Assembly: GCA_029339505.1 (NCBI GenBank)
Contig: JAQISU010000058.1
Location: 310,001 to 374,000 of the forward strand
Direction: 5' to 3'
DNA from: Unio delphinus
Lineage: Eukaryota; Mollusca; Bivalvia; Unionida; Unionidae
Length of the DNA: 64,000 nt
Position numbers and translations under genes: made by a program. Shown one piece after another: positions 17,086 through 31,089 of the stretch (positions are counted from its first letter, which is position 1; every line of letters starts with the position of its first letter). The notes under the pieces are model-generated. The model ran no database searches. It worked only from the letters and a program-made list of their open reading frames with translations, and was not told where the DNA came from.

Positions 17086-17235
17086 GGAAGGAACATTGTG
17101 TAGACTTGACTGAAACCTGTAATATGTCCGAAGGAACACTGTGTAGACTTGACTGAAACCTGTAATATGTCCGAAGGAACATTGTATAGACTTGACTGAA
17201 ACCTGTAATATGTCCGAAGGAACATTGTGTAGAAT
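17086..17235. repeat. 43-bp tandem repeat, three to four copies
   Basis: Unit contains GACTTGACTGAAACCTGTAA and TATGTCCGAAGGAACATTG; low divergence between copies. Confidence 0.9.
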
Positions 17236-17764
17236 TCACTGCAACATCAACTCTGCCATAAGCAACATAAATCATACAGACATTTCTCGAAATAATATCA
17301 GTTTCATATAATATCGTGATCTGTGATATATGGTCAGCTCTTTCAGAAACAGAAGCCTCTATTAAATTTGAAACAAAAACATGTTTGATAAAAAAAAAAT
17401 TAAAAAACGGAGTATCGATCTGTATTACCATCACATACCTTTATATGCCAAGAAGAAGATATATATCGCTTTCAATGTCAAGGACTTTGCTCGAGGCATG
17501 ATTGGAATCCCAGCCTTTATAAATCTTATAAAAGTAGGAATATGACCACTCTTAGTGCGAATTATCCCTATGCTGTTTTGTGCCCTAATCTTCCTGGTTA
17601 TTCGTTTCTGGGAAGGTACTTGTAGTCATAGGTTGTGGATTTTTTTTTGTTCCATTATTTAATTGTTCGGATTGTTGTAGTTTGTTGACTCTTCCTCTTT
17701 TTGTTTCTCAGTCTGTCTTACCATCTCTTGGTTCTGATTTACTTGTTTAACTTGTTATGGTTGC

Positions 17765-17880
17765 TGCGGATGGATGGATGGATGGATGAATGATCAGATA
17801 GATGGATGAATGGATGGATGGATGGATCGGTTGAAGGACTGATTGATTAATTGATCAGTTCTATGATGGATGGATGGTTT
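17765..17880. repeat. GGAT/GATT tetranucleotide microsatellite
   Basis: Imperfect GGAT repeats interrupted by TGATCAG. Confidence 0.85.
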
Positions 17881-18034
17881 GAGTCTTACATTAGTGTATA
17901 CTATTTTCCTATAGAGAATTTGAGCCGTTGGGCTATAACAATTGAGACGTCAAAATGTGTTTTGTTGTGACCAAATTGAGTTTAATTTTTATAATGCTCT
18001 TCAAATTATTTTGATTGTCAGATATTCTTTTTTC

Positions 18035-18252
18035 CTGCAAATACTTGTGCTCAAAATTAATTCTTGGACAAGGACAGTTATCGAAATTTACAAAATGCAA
18101 ACAATGGAATATTGATTTGATTATTAAAACGGTAAGTTCTTTTTCTCATTTAACCTTGTTCTTTCTAGGGAAATACTTTGTTTTATAAATTTACTAAGCT
18201 TGATGCCTTCATCTTTTTCTTGTTACTGTTTAAAAGAGCCTAAACACGTAAC
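18035..18252 (+). mobile_element. Decayed LTR 3' end related to the gypsy element at 28043
   Basis: The stretch ending TGTTTAAAAGAGCCTAAACA CGTAACA resembles the 3' end of the LTRs at 28849 and 34003 (…TTATTCGAGCCTAAGCACG…). The upstream part shares AAAACxGTAAGTT and ATACTTGTGCT-like words. It is strongly diverged and the 5' border is not found. Confidence 0.45.
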
Positions 18253-18284
18253 AGCGTTCAAACCAATCAACCAAATGTATATGC

Positions 18285-18450
18285 CATACACTGACATAAT
18301 AATACATATGTATATATGCCATACACTGACATGATAATACATATGTATATATGCCATACACTGACATAATAATACATATGTATATATGCCATACACTGAC
18401 ATGATAATACATATGTATATATGCCATACACTGACATGATAATACATATG
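18285..18450. repeat. 36-bp tandem repeat, five copies
   Basis: Unit TATATATGCCATACACTGAC plus an ATAATAATACATATG-type remainder. Overlapping ORFs of about 74 aa here are by-products of the repeat. Confidence 0.93.
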
Positions 18451-18452
18451 TG

Positions 18453-18802
18453 TATATTCATATCATATTGATAGTCTAAAATGTGCCTCAAAGTTTTCTA
18501 CGTTTCAAATGAGCACTTCTAATTGTTACACTCGTTTTGTTCCAGTTCCAGACGTTTTAGAACTCTATACGTTCTCATGCTGATACCAATGAATGTATAT
18601 GGATATTACATAGTTTCTTGTATTTAAAGAAATTTACGTAACGTTAGACTTTATACCTTACTAGTTTCTATGTAATTTCTCACATCCTTTGTAACAACAA
18701 TATGTTGATGACAATCAAATTTGAACTTGAGCATTTTCACATATTTGCTATTTAGCTGTTATTATTCGTATTATGTTTTTATATCGTTATATCTACTACG
18801 TA

Positions 18803-18845
<43 letters not shown>

Positions 18846-19673
18846 GGTAGGAAGGCGTTAATTGTTTTGAAACTATGAAAAAGAATATTGATTTGATGGA
18901 TGATTTTGAGAGTCAACGAGACACATTCAAAAACGGGTTGGCAGGATGGAAGTAAATAAATGATACATTCAATTAATTTACCTCTAGACTCTATCTTTAA
19001 GCAGCAAATGGTGATTTTCATTTACTAAGAAAGTCATGGAAGAAATAGGAACACTCTGAAATGAATAGGACTGCAACAACAAAAAACAAACCAAAACAAT
19101 GTGCGAATGTTTGGAGAGATGACATTTATCTCAAGACATTAAATCAATATGATACCATTGTCAGACTACCGTCTGTCAAATGTCCTGTATATGTTTTATA
19201 TGTACTTTATATTACTAGCGAAATTAAAAATATCATTTATTGCGCTTAACTGTATTCGGCGCTAAAAGTGTTGTTATTGCTATGGCAGATTTGTTATTTC
19301 ACAAAGACGAAACATGATGGAAACGATTACTTTGGTATGTAACAAAATCATACATTCATCTTCCTTATCGTCGCGGTGACATGGATACATTAGAGTCTTA
19401 TCTCAGTTTAATCAAATATAGGCTGACTGCTATTGAACCAGCAATGACATGCTTCCATGACTGAGGACATTAAGCTAGTTGAATATTTTCCTCTTTTCAT
19501 TAACAACATTAATGGTCAAACAACAAACAAACTTATACGACGGTCTTTATTTCCTCTTACTTAAGAACACGTTTGTTACAAGTTCTTCGTCCTTCACGCT
19601 GGTTGGTGTATTAAAAATTCACACACTCATTCATCCATAGGCCTGTCAAACGCTTGTTATTATTACATCCACT
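18453..19673. other. Non-coding host DNA before copy C
   Basis: Contains a (CT)n microsatellite at about 18807-18840. No gene recognised; short ORFs lack any familiar motif. Confidence 0.5.
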
Positions 19674-19733
19674 AGCAGCAGAGAGGGTGGACAGACCGAA
19701 ACTATTTCAGACAAACCGAAAGTATTTCAAACA

Positions 19734-19749
19734 AAATCCTAAAGGATTT
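19734..19749. repeat. Palindrome AAATCCTAAAGGATTT in terminal part of copy C
   Basis: Belongs to the AAATCC-N-GGATTT family also seen at 222, 6521, 6565, 21831 and 51481. Confidence 0.75.
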
Positions 19750-19882
19750 CAAACCGAAACCAATTCAGGCAGACAAAAAAAAAAGAGAAATGGTTTCGGC
19801 TTGTCACGCTACAGAGACTTTGTCTTCCCGACAGATCCGGCTCTGATTGCGTTTTGGAGACGAAGTGTTATTGTAAATGTCT

Positions 19883-20280
19883 TTAGGATTTCACAAACAG
19901 ACTAATTTGTAAAACCTCACCTCGTAAGTAAATCAAATTATTGGACTGGTCAGTGAGTTTGAAATTAATTCTCGTTAACGAATCATTATAACATCGCATA
20001 TACACTGGATTAGTTGGATCCTCAATGATTAGAAACCCTGGAGGAGCAGTTGGTGCAAATGAGTATAAAATATACCCTTGTTGGGCTTGATTTGATCTTT
20101 CGAGATTTATTTGATAACTTCCTTCGATAACATCACATGCTAGATTTACTGCAATTACCGAGGATATATTGACGTTTTGAGGAGCGATATGCCTACCACC
20201 ACCATCTGGGTCATTATTTTGTTTGAGGATGGTTGTTTGTGGTTGTGGTAATTTTTTCCATGCGGCAAGTATTTGTGGGA
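19883..20280 (-). pseudogene. Penton/minor-capsid-like protein, C-terminal domain (copy C)
   Basis: An open minus-strand stretch of about 130 codons without a start, ending at 19883. It has the features APTAPPGFLIIEDPTNPVY, then INFKLTDQSNNLI and a final beta strand. Copy B has the same C-terminus at 51304-51489 but with part of the domain deleted. Such a C-terminal DQ(N/S)N-x-LRGE segment is typical, from memory, of beta-rich minor capsid proteins in Polinton-like elements; a structure search would test this. It is the gene closest to the terminus. Confidence 0.5.
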
Positions 20281-20297
20281 ACTAGTCATCGAGGAGG

Positions 20298-20820
20298 TCA
20301 TTGGTTGACTTTTTTTCGTTCATTAGGGTTATACCCAAGAAACTTGAAATCGGGTAAATCAGCTTCTGTGATATTGTAACCAGTTAGAAATTCTTGTTTA
20401 TCTCCGTTTTTGTCATTAATTATTATCTGAACTATTCGTTTGTTGATATATTCCATGTCGGATACAAGCTGATTTAATATCTCAACATATTTTATAATCT
20501 CGATGCGTGAACTCGTTATATCAAAGAGATGCTCCTGGAAACTCTGTCGTAGTCTCTCTAGTTGTGTTTTATGTAACTGATTAATCTCTTTCAAATAATC
20601 AATGACCTTATTTAGAGTAAATACAATTGCAAGGGATGAATCAGGAGTTTTCTCAAAACCAAATTCCCATTGCATGGTATTGTCATCGAGAAATGTGAAT
20701 CTATCAGTTAATTTTGCATTTTTTATACCAGGTAAATAATTTCGATATGATAGAGCAATTTCGTGGTATGATTGTACATCTGTGACGTAATCAGATTTTT
20801 TAGGTTCTGGTATTTATAAA
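20298..20820 (-). pseudogene. Helical/coiled-coil virion protein segment (copy C)
   Basis: Includes a 125-residue open stretch (20298-20675) with leucine-rich heptad-like spacing (LKEINQLHKTQLERLRQSF) and its 5' continuation to about 20820, where a stop interrupts. The motif GWPEIPP followed by KSDYVTD at the beginning is shared with copy B (50760-50850). The C-terminus FKFLGYNPNE corresponds to FNLPGYNEQE in B. The product is probably structural; no enzyme motif is visible. Confidence 0.45.
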
Positions 20821-20870
20821 GATGTCCGAGGTGGGATTTCAGGCCAACCAAGTATTGTCCTTATAAAACT

Positions 20871-21257
20871 CTAATAGATTTCTACGGTATATCCGAGCGA
20901 GCTTATATCAATCGCGGATGATAACGCCGGCTCGTGAACTGTTACAGCGATTTTCGATTCTTTTCCATTAATGGATTTTATTCTGCGTTGTAGTTCATTA
21001 TTGATCTGTTCGATTTGGTATGACCCAGATGGTAGCGAAACAACGTTAAAGTCTGGAGTCCTGTCTTGTTTATTCTTATTCGCAAACACCAGGGAATTAT
21101 TCGGTTGTTGACCACCAAATGGTGCCGATCTAATGATAGGCCAACTGTGATATACTCGTAATTTTGCCAGTGCTATCTCTTTAAGGGGAATCGCAGTAGG
21201 GAAATTCTCACTGAATTCAGGATTCGTCGAGGTTATTGATATCATGCTGTTTTTCAC
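20871..21257 (-). pseudogene. Penton/minor-capsid-like protein, N-terminal domain (copy C)
   Basis: 128 codons starting SMISITSTNPEF, followed by IPLKEIALAKLRVYHSWP and a LPSGSYQIEQINNELQRR block. The block looks like the beginning of the beta-rich minor capsid protein whose C-terminus is at 19883-20280. This domain is absent from copy B, where the flanking parts are joined directly. It overlaps the next upstream gene by 41 bp. It ends in a stop just before the GWPEIPP segment, so the original arrangement is disturbed. Confidence 0.45.
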
Positions 21258-21790
21258 CGGTGTGGTGTTTTCCTCTATTCGTTGAAGTAGTTCTTGCTAT
21301 GTTGCCATTGTTATTATATTCGTGTTGTTTTTCTAATTTTGACATCGCGGAATCATAAACACGTACCATCGCTGAAAACTCATTACGGGATATTAATGTG
21401 TCATCGAGGGAGGACGATATCATCGAGGATAATTGCGAGTATGCGGTTGACACAACATGGAACGTAACTACGTAGTCTTGAAGTTTACGCTGGCTGCCTG
21501 ATATTTTTTTGTTATTATTGAAATTATTCCAGCGATTGTTGTCGCCGCTCATATACAAATTGGAACAGCTATCGGGGCAATAATTGTCACCGAGGAGAGT
21601 ATTATACAGGCTCCGGTGATTACACCTGATACTGAGTACACGGTAACATCAACTGCGCTAATTCTTCGTCGGTTTTTTTATTTTTACTTGATATTCCTCA
21701 GTGAGTGTTTTGAGTTTAGTTTGAAATTCTCTGACCTGATCATAGCGATACTGCTCTGACGTTGCCAATGATGACATGTTATTTATTACA
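21217..21790 (-). pseudogene. Membrane protein gene, decayed (copy C)
   Basis: Corresponds to the copy B gene 50398-50740: a charged N-terminus (YRYDQVREFQ), a hydrophobic pair of helices (broken here around 21550-21650) and SQRKLQDYVVTFHVVSTAY. Frameshifts at about 21560 and 21670. A virion membrane or tail protein is likely from its place in the structural block. Confidence 0.45.
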
Positions 21791-21849
21791 ACACATTTCA
21801 AATTGCTGGCGTTAAATTTTCCAGCGTTGAAAATCCTATGGATTTTTAA

Positions 21850-22860
21850 TTCAGTTGTTTACTGAAATCCGCTACGAATTCCACACCATGTTGTTCATAT
21901 CATATTGTTGACTCCAGATGAACTCGTTGATGAAATATTATATTGAGTCGGCAACACTAGTGTTAATCGATAAATACCTTTGACGGTCGCGGTGATATTT
22001 AATATGTTAGTGGATGGTGTCCACGTAAATAATCAGTGTTGAATCGCGTACACATTATTTACGATATTTTTTTGTTCGTGAGGGATTTTTATTTTTTCAA
22101 GTTTTTCTATCATCCTCGGTAGATCTTCCCCAAATACATCGTTGGTCGTTTTAATATCTTTTGCGAACAACTTCTGTTCGCCGATTAATCTCTGTTATTT
22201 CATCGACTTTCGTGATAATACCAGCGAGATCTGTTTTGATTTCTTCGGGTTTAGCATTTTTACCAAAAATTTATCGACAGCATCATTGGTTTTTTAAAAT
22301 GTTACGTAACATAGTAAATTGTTCTATTTGAGCGTCATAATCGGATCGTAGTTTTGTCAAAACATCGGTAGTGGTTTTTAATCTGCGTGAGTTTCAGTGT
22401 GGTCACCGGTGGATTTCCAAAGACATCTAATAGAGGTTTGTCAATATTGTCAATTGTACTTCTTTGTAAATCAGAAAACCGATTAAATTTAGTTATATGG
22501 TCGTCATATTCATCGCGTAGTTTTTTAATAATTCTATCGTGGATGAATAATTATCACCGAGCGCTGTTAATTTATTTGTGAGCGTCGAAATGAGAACATC
22601 TGGTTTGAGATTACCCTCCTTGGAAAACAACGCGATAGTATCTTCTACTGCGTCGCGTTGTTTAACTAAGATATCATCAAGGGAAATATTACTAGTTTTC
22701 AATTTACCCTGACGATATTGAAATACAACTATTTCATTGGGATCAACACTTGCGATATTTAACATTTCAGATATTTCATCTTCAATTATTTTTTTACATC
22801 ACCATTTGCAGATATTTTCGCGGTGGGTTTTTCAGGCTCTTGATTGAGATATCCCAAAAT
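21850..22860 (-). pseudogene. Fibre-like coiled-coil protein, decayed (copy C)
   Basis: Homologous to copy B 49510-50317. The clearest open part is 22493-22765 with VDPNEIVVFQYRQGKLKTSN. Further down there are several frame changes, then a distal beta-type segment (KGIYRLTLV) ending near 21870. The same TGA interrupts the distal part in copies B and C (codon after IQH). A trimeric fibre or spike role is inferred from the coiled-coil stem plus beta tip. Confidence 0.5.
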
Positions 22861-22870
22861 ATACATCATG

Positions 22871-23285
22871 TTATGTTATATAATTTCTCTCTAAAAAGCG
22901 ATTACTCGTATATTCGTTTTTATATGGTGGTTTTCCCGATTTTGAAATAGCGTTAAGTACATTTAATACTTCTATGCCGCATATTGGTAGATCATTCATT
23001 TTCTGTGTTGGTAGCGTGGAATACCAGATAGGAGTTTTTAAGTGGCGTATATAACGCATAAACTCTTTAGGTGGGGCTAACCCATATGAATCGAAAGAAA
23101 CAATCACACGCGGATCAATCGCGTATGCAACCCAGTGAGTTCCAGGTCCGGTGCTGTTATCAAGAATAATGATGCCGGTTTCAGCGTTGTTTGGTTGTTT
23201 TGGTAATTGATCTCTCTCATAAAAACACCTCTAAAGTTTTTATCGCTAGTTTTCTAGCAGCATCGAGTAAATCAAAATTTGACAT
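22871..23285 (-). pseudogene. Adenain-like cysteine protease, decayed (copy C)
   Basis: The ATG at 23285 starts SNFDL. The frame breaks near 23195, and the 3' part (22871-23107) keeps FDSYGLAPPKEFMRY, then LPTQ and ICGIEVLN. In adenovirus-type (Ulp1-like, C5) proteases these hold the acidic residue, the oxyanion Gln and the catalytic Cys; the His block GTHWVAY-type lies at about 23120-23140. It would cleave virion precursors. Copy B holds an open version (49052-49489). Confidence 0.75.
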
Positions 23286-23419
23286 TGGAACTATAGGTTC
23301 TCGAGTTAGTAAATTGTTCCTGATATTCTCAGGCCCTTTCTGGTGTATAATGAGTACGGAGTTCCTGGTAGTCTTAGACACTTTCCTGATCGTTTCTTTT
23401 TTTTTTGTATCCTTGCCCA

Positions 23420-23777
23420 GTTCCTTTCTTTAGTGCCATCCCTGCCGCTGTAACAACGGCTCCTCACGCGGAAGCTTTCGCCACCGCTGGGGCCGCGGCC
23501 GCAATCAACGCTGGTAACGCAGCGAATAGTGGAAATATACCACCTGATTTTATCATGTTCTTAATTGCGGCCGCAGAGTGACCTGAACACCTTTTCTATC
23601 TTTGATGGCATCATTGAAGTGTTTTATCTGACGAGTTGTCAATGACAATTTATTCTGACCACCAAACATCTGATTGTGCTTCAGCGAAATTGTAGTTCCA
23701 CATTTTTTAGTTGATTCCGATTGCAATTTTCTAATTTGACCAGGAGTTAGCGTAACACTAACATGACTATATGACAT
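23420..23777 (-). pseudogene. Minor capsid / virion core protein, decayed (copy C)
   Basis: The first 74 codons are open (23553-23777) and match copies A and B (VSVTLTPGQIRKLQSES, CGTTISLK). The frame then changes, and the Ala-rich hydrophobic tail continues to about 23420 with interruptions. Confidence 0.65.
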
Positions 23778-23806
23778 TTTATTTAATAACAGATTGATCT
23801 AATTGT

Positions 23807-25187
23807 CTACAACATATTTTTTACTGGTGTATCAACTACTCTCATTCGTCCACTAACACCTTCGAGTAGCATTGATTTGTCGCTGAGAATAAGATCAACT
23901 GCTCTGTAATTCGGGATAGTGACAACACCACCTTCAACCGGACGAGTTACACGAGCTCTGAAGTGTATGTCAACTACGGATTGTCTGGTTAAATCAAGAT
24001 GTTCCAGCGATAAGTAATAGATTGGATATCGATTTTTTAAAATCAAATTGTGATATTTGCAGACCAGTATCTACGTTATTATCGCGTCCATAAATGTCAA
24101 CAAACGATGATACGCGCGTGCTATTTGGTTGGTTCCGTAATCAAGTAGTATATCCTCGGATGGTTCCTGTTTGCCGTTTATTCTCAATGATACTTCATTA
24201 ACACCTATTTGATCAAATATCATATGACTCCGTTCCTGAGAGTTTAATCGCGTTTTATCCTGTAACGCAATAAATGTATGACGCGGAGCTGAAATACCTT
24301 GTTTTGATGCCAGATACCATGTAAGTGTACCATCAATATTAGAATCCATGGTATCTGTGGTCACTGTTAGCCATGATGGCAATGATTTTCCTCCATGATC
24401 CATACATGATAGTAATTTATCCTCATCGGTGATTGATGGAGTCATTACTGCCATCCACAATGATAGTTTTGATATGACTTTACCATCAGCAACACCAGCA
24501 CCATGCCAGATTGCATCATTATCACGACCCTTTCGCACGAGTGCTATAGTATGCTTGGCTCCATAGATAACTTTTCTAACATTTGTGCATAATCCGAAAA
24601 TATGATGCAGTGGAATCGCGCATGAAAATTGTCTACGCTGTCCTTGCAACATTGATACGCGTGTTGTAAACCCTAGGTTGCAGCAGCTGGTCTTGCTTCG
24701 TGTACAAGAGAACCAAATGGTTGTGGATCAGATGCGGTATCTTGCGGTGTCCCTAATTTAGTATACTGAACGTGTTCAGCGTGATCAATGAGATCCTTAG
24801 AGAGCATCATATATGGACCTTCCGATCTAATATAATCACCAAAATATCTTGCCAACCCCACTATTCTTGTGGCAACATCAACCTCACGCTCTATAGACTT
24901 GATTTCTCTTCCATCAATGATATATCTAGCACTTTCGAATAGCGCCATGATACCATTATTGACAAAGTCAAGTCGCATATTTGAGTCATTTGCATATGGT
25001 GGATCATTATGGGCAGCATCATTTGTTACGAGTTCTCCTTCTACTACGATAAATGCTTCAGCGGGTAGAAAGTATTTGCTGGTATTATGGACTTGAAGTT
25101 CGATTCTTGATCGAAGATCCGGTTGTACTGCATGATAGGTACTAGGGCGTCCATATCAAACGCTGTATCAGGAGCCGATTTGAACAT
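23807..25187 (-). pseudogene. Major capsid protein, decayed (copy C)
   Basis: ATG at 25187 present. Pieces in changing frames: 25187-25140, about 25140-24979, 24978-24673, 24652-24071 and 24046-23807, with a small deletion near residue 17 and at least four frame breaks. The blocks FVNNGIMALFESARYIIDG, CAIPLHHIFGLC and SVVDIHFRARV identify it beyond doubt as the paralogue of the genes at 243-1667 and 47071-48489. Confidence 0.88.
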
Positions 25188-25191
25188 ATTA

Positions 25192-25576
25192 TTATATATT
25201 TCTTGATCTAAATCGCGATCTCGCTCGCGATTTCAAACCATTCCACGCTATCATATTTGCAGTAATATTTCCCTGAGTGTCATATCCATCGTTTTTCAGT
25301 GATGCTATATTCTGCTCCACCGCGTTGTTTATTATTTTACTAATACTCGCGGGCAAATGTTCCGTAGATGGTAGTGGTCCTAGTGACTTTGTAACTGGTG
25401 ACTTTATCACCGGTTTCTTTCTTCGCCTAACTAACGCTACTAGTTTTTCCTTAGCCGCGGAAAATGCTTTCCAGGCAACATCACTAATACCCTTATCACG
25501 AATAACTTCAATAGCTTTCATTGATAACTGTTTTGTGATTGGTGCTAATTTTAGACCAAGATACGCTGCAGTAAGG
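25192..25576 (-). pseudogene. Small basic minor virion protein, N-terminally truncated (copy C)
   Basis: Matches the 170-aa protein of copy A from about its residue 45 onward (MKAIEVIRDKGIS, then SISKIINNAVEQ). Similarity ends at about 25576, which is the broken inner border of copy C. The C-terminus is Arg-rich (SRARSRFRSRN). Confidence 0.65.
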
Positions 25577-25592
25577 AAGCATAACTGACTGA

Positions 25593-25814
25593 CAAAAACG
25601 CCAATCTGCCCGAGTCACCTTTCCACCTTTCCAACTGCCGGACACCACAGCCAACCAAGCAGCACGTGCAGTGCACGCCCTGTTCCACAGCAGTGTCGAC
25701 CTGGATAAGAGTGAGTGTGTGTTGGGTCTATTCCCACTCACCTCGGCCTACCATTCATTTCGAAAGTTGCTCAATAGCGACTCCTATCTGAAGGCCAAAA
25801 TTAGTGTTATATGA
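25593..25814 (+). pseudogene. C-terminal remnant of an unrecognised protein, at copy C border
   Basis: 73 open codons ending at a TGA (25812-25814), in GC-richer sequence than the surroundings. It reads like a genuine C-terminus (HSSVDLDKSECVLGLFPL, then YHSFRKLLNSDSYL). I do not recognise the family. A short untranslated stretch and a CATCAT repeat (25930-25950) follow, which suggests the 3' end of a transposable element that interrupted copy C. Confidence 0.35.
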
Positions 25815-28042
<2,228 letters not shown>

Positions 28043-28849
28043 TGTTACGTATATTTGATATAAGTCATTATATGCAATTTTATTTTTTTTGTTTGTTAGA
28101 TTTAAATTTGGCTTTTTAAGTTTTAAGATTCGTTCATTGAAGGGGGGTAACCTGTACTTTACAGAGTAAACACCAAGTGTTGACCTCATTTCTGACCTGG
28201 TTTCAGAGTTGTAAACAAGCTTTTAAAATGATTGGTTGGTTCCAAGGACAAAATGGAACTTTATATAAACATCTTCCTATTTTTAATTGGGTCATAAGGT
28301 GTGTACCTGAGTTTTTGAACGTAAATTATTTCTAAGAGTTTGTAGAAGATCATGTGACCCTTTCCTGTTTACGTAAAACAGCTATATAAATTATGTTTTG
28401 GAGCGAGATATTCAGTAGAAGTTGGGCTTTTAGAATATTAAGTTGTGCCTTTTTGAGTTATAATAAATTACCTTGTACTGGAAATTATGTCAATTCGTTT
28501 GGATCAAGAGGAATTATTTTGTTATTTATCTGGAAAAGAATTGTGCTCATAGAAATTTTATTAACAAGAATTGACTTCATCAAGTGACATAATCTTTCAT
28601 ATTGGATACTTCGCTGGAATTCGAGCTTAGAATTATTTGGACATTTTATTACCAGGACTTTCGCAATTTCTCAATTGGATAATATTTTGAATTATTTTTA
28701 GATTAATTTTGGAATTGAATCTTAAAACTGTAAGTTTATTTTTCTTTTCTGAAAAATATTTGTGCTTAATAAATTTTTTATTAAGTTTTACAAGCATGTT
28801 ATTTTCACTCTTTCTAAGCTACTGTTTATTCGAGCCTAAGCACGCAACA
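28043..28849 (+). repeat. Left LTR of gypsy element
   Basis: Starts TGTTACGTATATTTG and ends AAGCACGCAACA, closely matching 33191-34003. Contains GGACAAAATGGA, CTATATAAATTATG (TATA-like) and GCTTAATAAA (poly-A-like) in the usual order. Confidence 0.88.
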
Positions 28850-28992
28850 TAGAAATTGGCAGCTAGTCCGAAATTGAGATAAATTGGAATTTGGCTAGAA
28901 TTTTTTTCAGAAAACTTTTGTTTTAAATTTGAAAACCCCTAGTTTTTTAATTTTTTTAAAATCTTTTGTGAGATTAACAGGCTTGTATTAAA

Positions 28993-30160
28993 ATGACACC
29001 TAAAGTAGAAATATTTCTTTCTATTCCTACTCAGGAGCAATTAGATCTTTTCAAAAAAGATGAGTTGATTCAACTTGCCAGAAAATATGATCTTTTTGAA
29101 GTAAAGGCTTCTTTAACGAAACAAGATATCAAACAGATTTTGATCCTATATTTGGTAGAAGAGAATGTTTTGGAAAAAAATGCTTTGATTTCGGTCAGTA
29201 AGTCTGCATCAGACTCTGACATAAAAATGAAGAAATTAGAATTAAAATTCAAGATGGAATTAGAGTTGAAGAAGCTGGAATTTCAGGAAAGGGAGAGAGA
29301 GATAGGAAAGGGAGAAAGAAAGACAATTACAATATGACAAAGAGGAGACAGAAAGACAATTACAATATGACAAAGAGAAGGAAGAAAGGGAATATCAGTA
29401 TTGAATGAAAGAATTAGAGCTGGCAAGTGAAAAACACCTTCATACTTCAAATCCAAATGTAAGATTTAGCAAGGAATATTAGATTAGTGCCCCCTTTCAG
29501 AGAAAAAGTAGTAGACAAATACTTCATTCATTTTGAAAACGTTGCAGAAAATTTAAAGTGGCCAAAGGAGCATTGGACTCAGTTATTGCAATGTGTACTC
29601 ATTGGTAAAGCTAGTGAGATTTACACTTCACTCTCTGTTCACCAAAGTGGTGACTATGATGTGGTTAAAGAATGCATTCTAAGGGGTTATGAGTTAGTCC
29701 CTGAAACTTATTGGCAAACATTCAGAAATTACAGAAAAGAAGCTGGACAAACTCATGTCGACTTTGCTAGAGAAAAAGAGCAGTTATTTGATAAATGGTG
29801 CTTAGCCAAGAACGTTGAACAAGATTATCAAAATCTCAATCAAATTATATTAATTAAAGAGTTCCAAAAATGTGTCCATAGCGACGTTAAAACTTATCTC
29901 GATGAGCATTGGGTTGAAACCTTGGAGAATGCTGCTCGAGATGCTGACGAATCTTCTTTGACACATAAAGTAAATTTTGAAACAAGACTTCTACTCAACA
30001 GTTTTCTGGCAGAAAAGTATTTCAGCCCTTTTAAAACTCAAACAAGCACAACTTTCAAAAATCAAACTTCAGAGAAGTTCGAGTCTTGATCCTTGTCTCT
30101 TCCGACGAGAACCTATCGCAAGAAAAAAGGACACGTTATTTCGGATTGCTACAAATTGAA
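28993..30160 (+). pseudogene. Gag with SCAN-like domain (gypsy element), broken
   Basis: The ATG at 28993 begins a short N-terminal helical region (MTPKVEIFLSIPTQEQLDLF) rich in Lys/Glu, which breaks near 29337. The second part, 29487-30089, has the SCAN-like gag pattern: KYFIHFENVAENLKWP, TQLLQCVLIGKASEIY, YELVPETYWQTFRNYRK and FARE. A zinc-knuckle remnant (KKKGHVISDCYKL) follows at about 30120 in another frame. It would form the capsid of the retrotransposon particle. Confidence 0.8.
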
Positions 30161-30329
30161 AATAGGCATCAAAATCAAGACAGACCTGTTCCACATGCTC
30201 TTATTTCTAAGATGTCAAGGTGAGGGTCATGTATTGAAAGCAATACATTTGTTGGGTCTAATAAATCTCAGTCTGATTTTATTATGGAGAATTATGAACT
30301 ATTTATATCTAAGGGTTGTATATCGCTCT

Positions 30330-30670
30330 TGGACGATTCAGCTAATCCCACCCCTATTAATATTTTAAGGGACACAGGAGCTTCTTAGAGTCTTTTATTG
30401 TCAGGTACTTTGCCTTTTTCTGAGAAGTCTTCTTCTAATAAAAGTGTTCTTTTTCAGGGAGTAGAGTGCGGCTTTGTTAATGTTTCTCTCCATTGTGTAA
30501 ATTTCTCATCAGACTTAGTATCAGGATCTGTGACAGCTGGAACAGTCTCGGTTTTACCCGTTGAGGGCATTCATTTATTGCTAGGCAACGACTTAGCTGG
30601 AGACAAGGTTATGGTTAATCCACTTGTAACTAACAAGCCTGAGTTGGATCAGAAAGCTGATCCAAATTGA
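30330..30670 (+). pseudogene. Retroviral-type aspartic protease (gypsy element), broken
   Basis: RDTGAS active-site motif at about 30369-30386, immediately followed by a stop. The rest of the protease fold is open (GVECGFVNVSLHCV, then IHLLLGNDLAGDKV, the ILG-like flap end). The stop next to the active site makes it inactive. Confidence 0.75.
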
Positions 30671-31089
30671 AAAAGAGTTCCCTGATATATTTCAAGCTTG
30701 TGCAGTTACCAGAGCTATGGCAAAAAGAGCTCTTGAGAATGATGTTGATGCAGACAGTATTCCTGTAGCTGACACTAGTATAGGTCACGCTTTTGATGAG
30801 GTCACTTTTTCTTCTTGTTTTGATCAATCAGATAGTATTGATCATAGTGATCCTCTTTTAACAACTCATTCTCTTTATTCTAATCAGGGTGATAAACGAC
30901 AGTAACTTGTCGTCGAACAGGAAAAAGATCCTGAGATCTCCTGTTTGTTTCAAAGGGCCATAAGTGAGACTGAAGCCACTGAAGTTCCTGTCTGTTATTT
31001 CATTAAAAATGGAATTCTTATGAGAAAATGCAGACCTCCCTAGGTACCTACTGGTGATGAGTAGTCGGTAACTATCAAATTCTAGTTCC

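Larger units (their letters stand above)
19674..25576. mobile_element. Polinton/Maverick-like virus, copy C (3' truncated, decayed)
   Basis: The left end at 19674 carries AGCAGCAGAGAGGGTGGACA, matching the terminal motif of copies A and B. All genes read on the minus strand. From the terminus inward they are the fibre and membrane proteins, protease, minor capsid, capsid protein and the N-terminally cut 170-aa-type gene, where similarity stops at about 25576. Replication, integrase and ATPase genes are absent, so about half of the element is missing. Nearly every gene has frameshifts or stops. Confidence 0.88.

Noticed and set aside
18223..18491. Repetitive ORFs of 65-74 aa
   Set aside because: By-products of the 36-bp tandem repeat.
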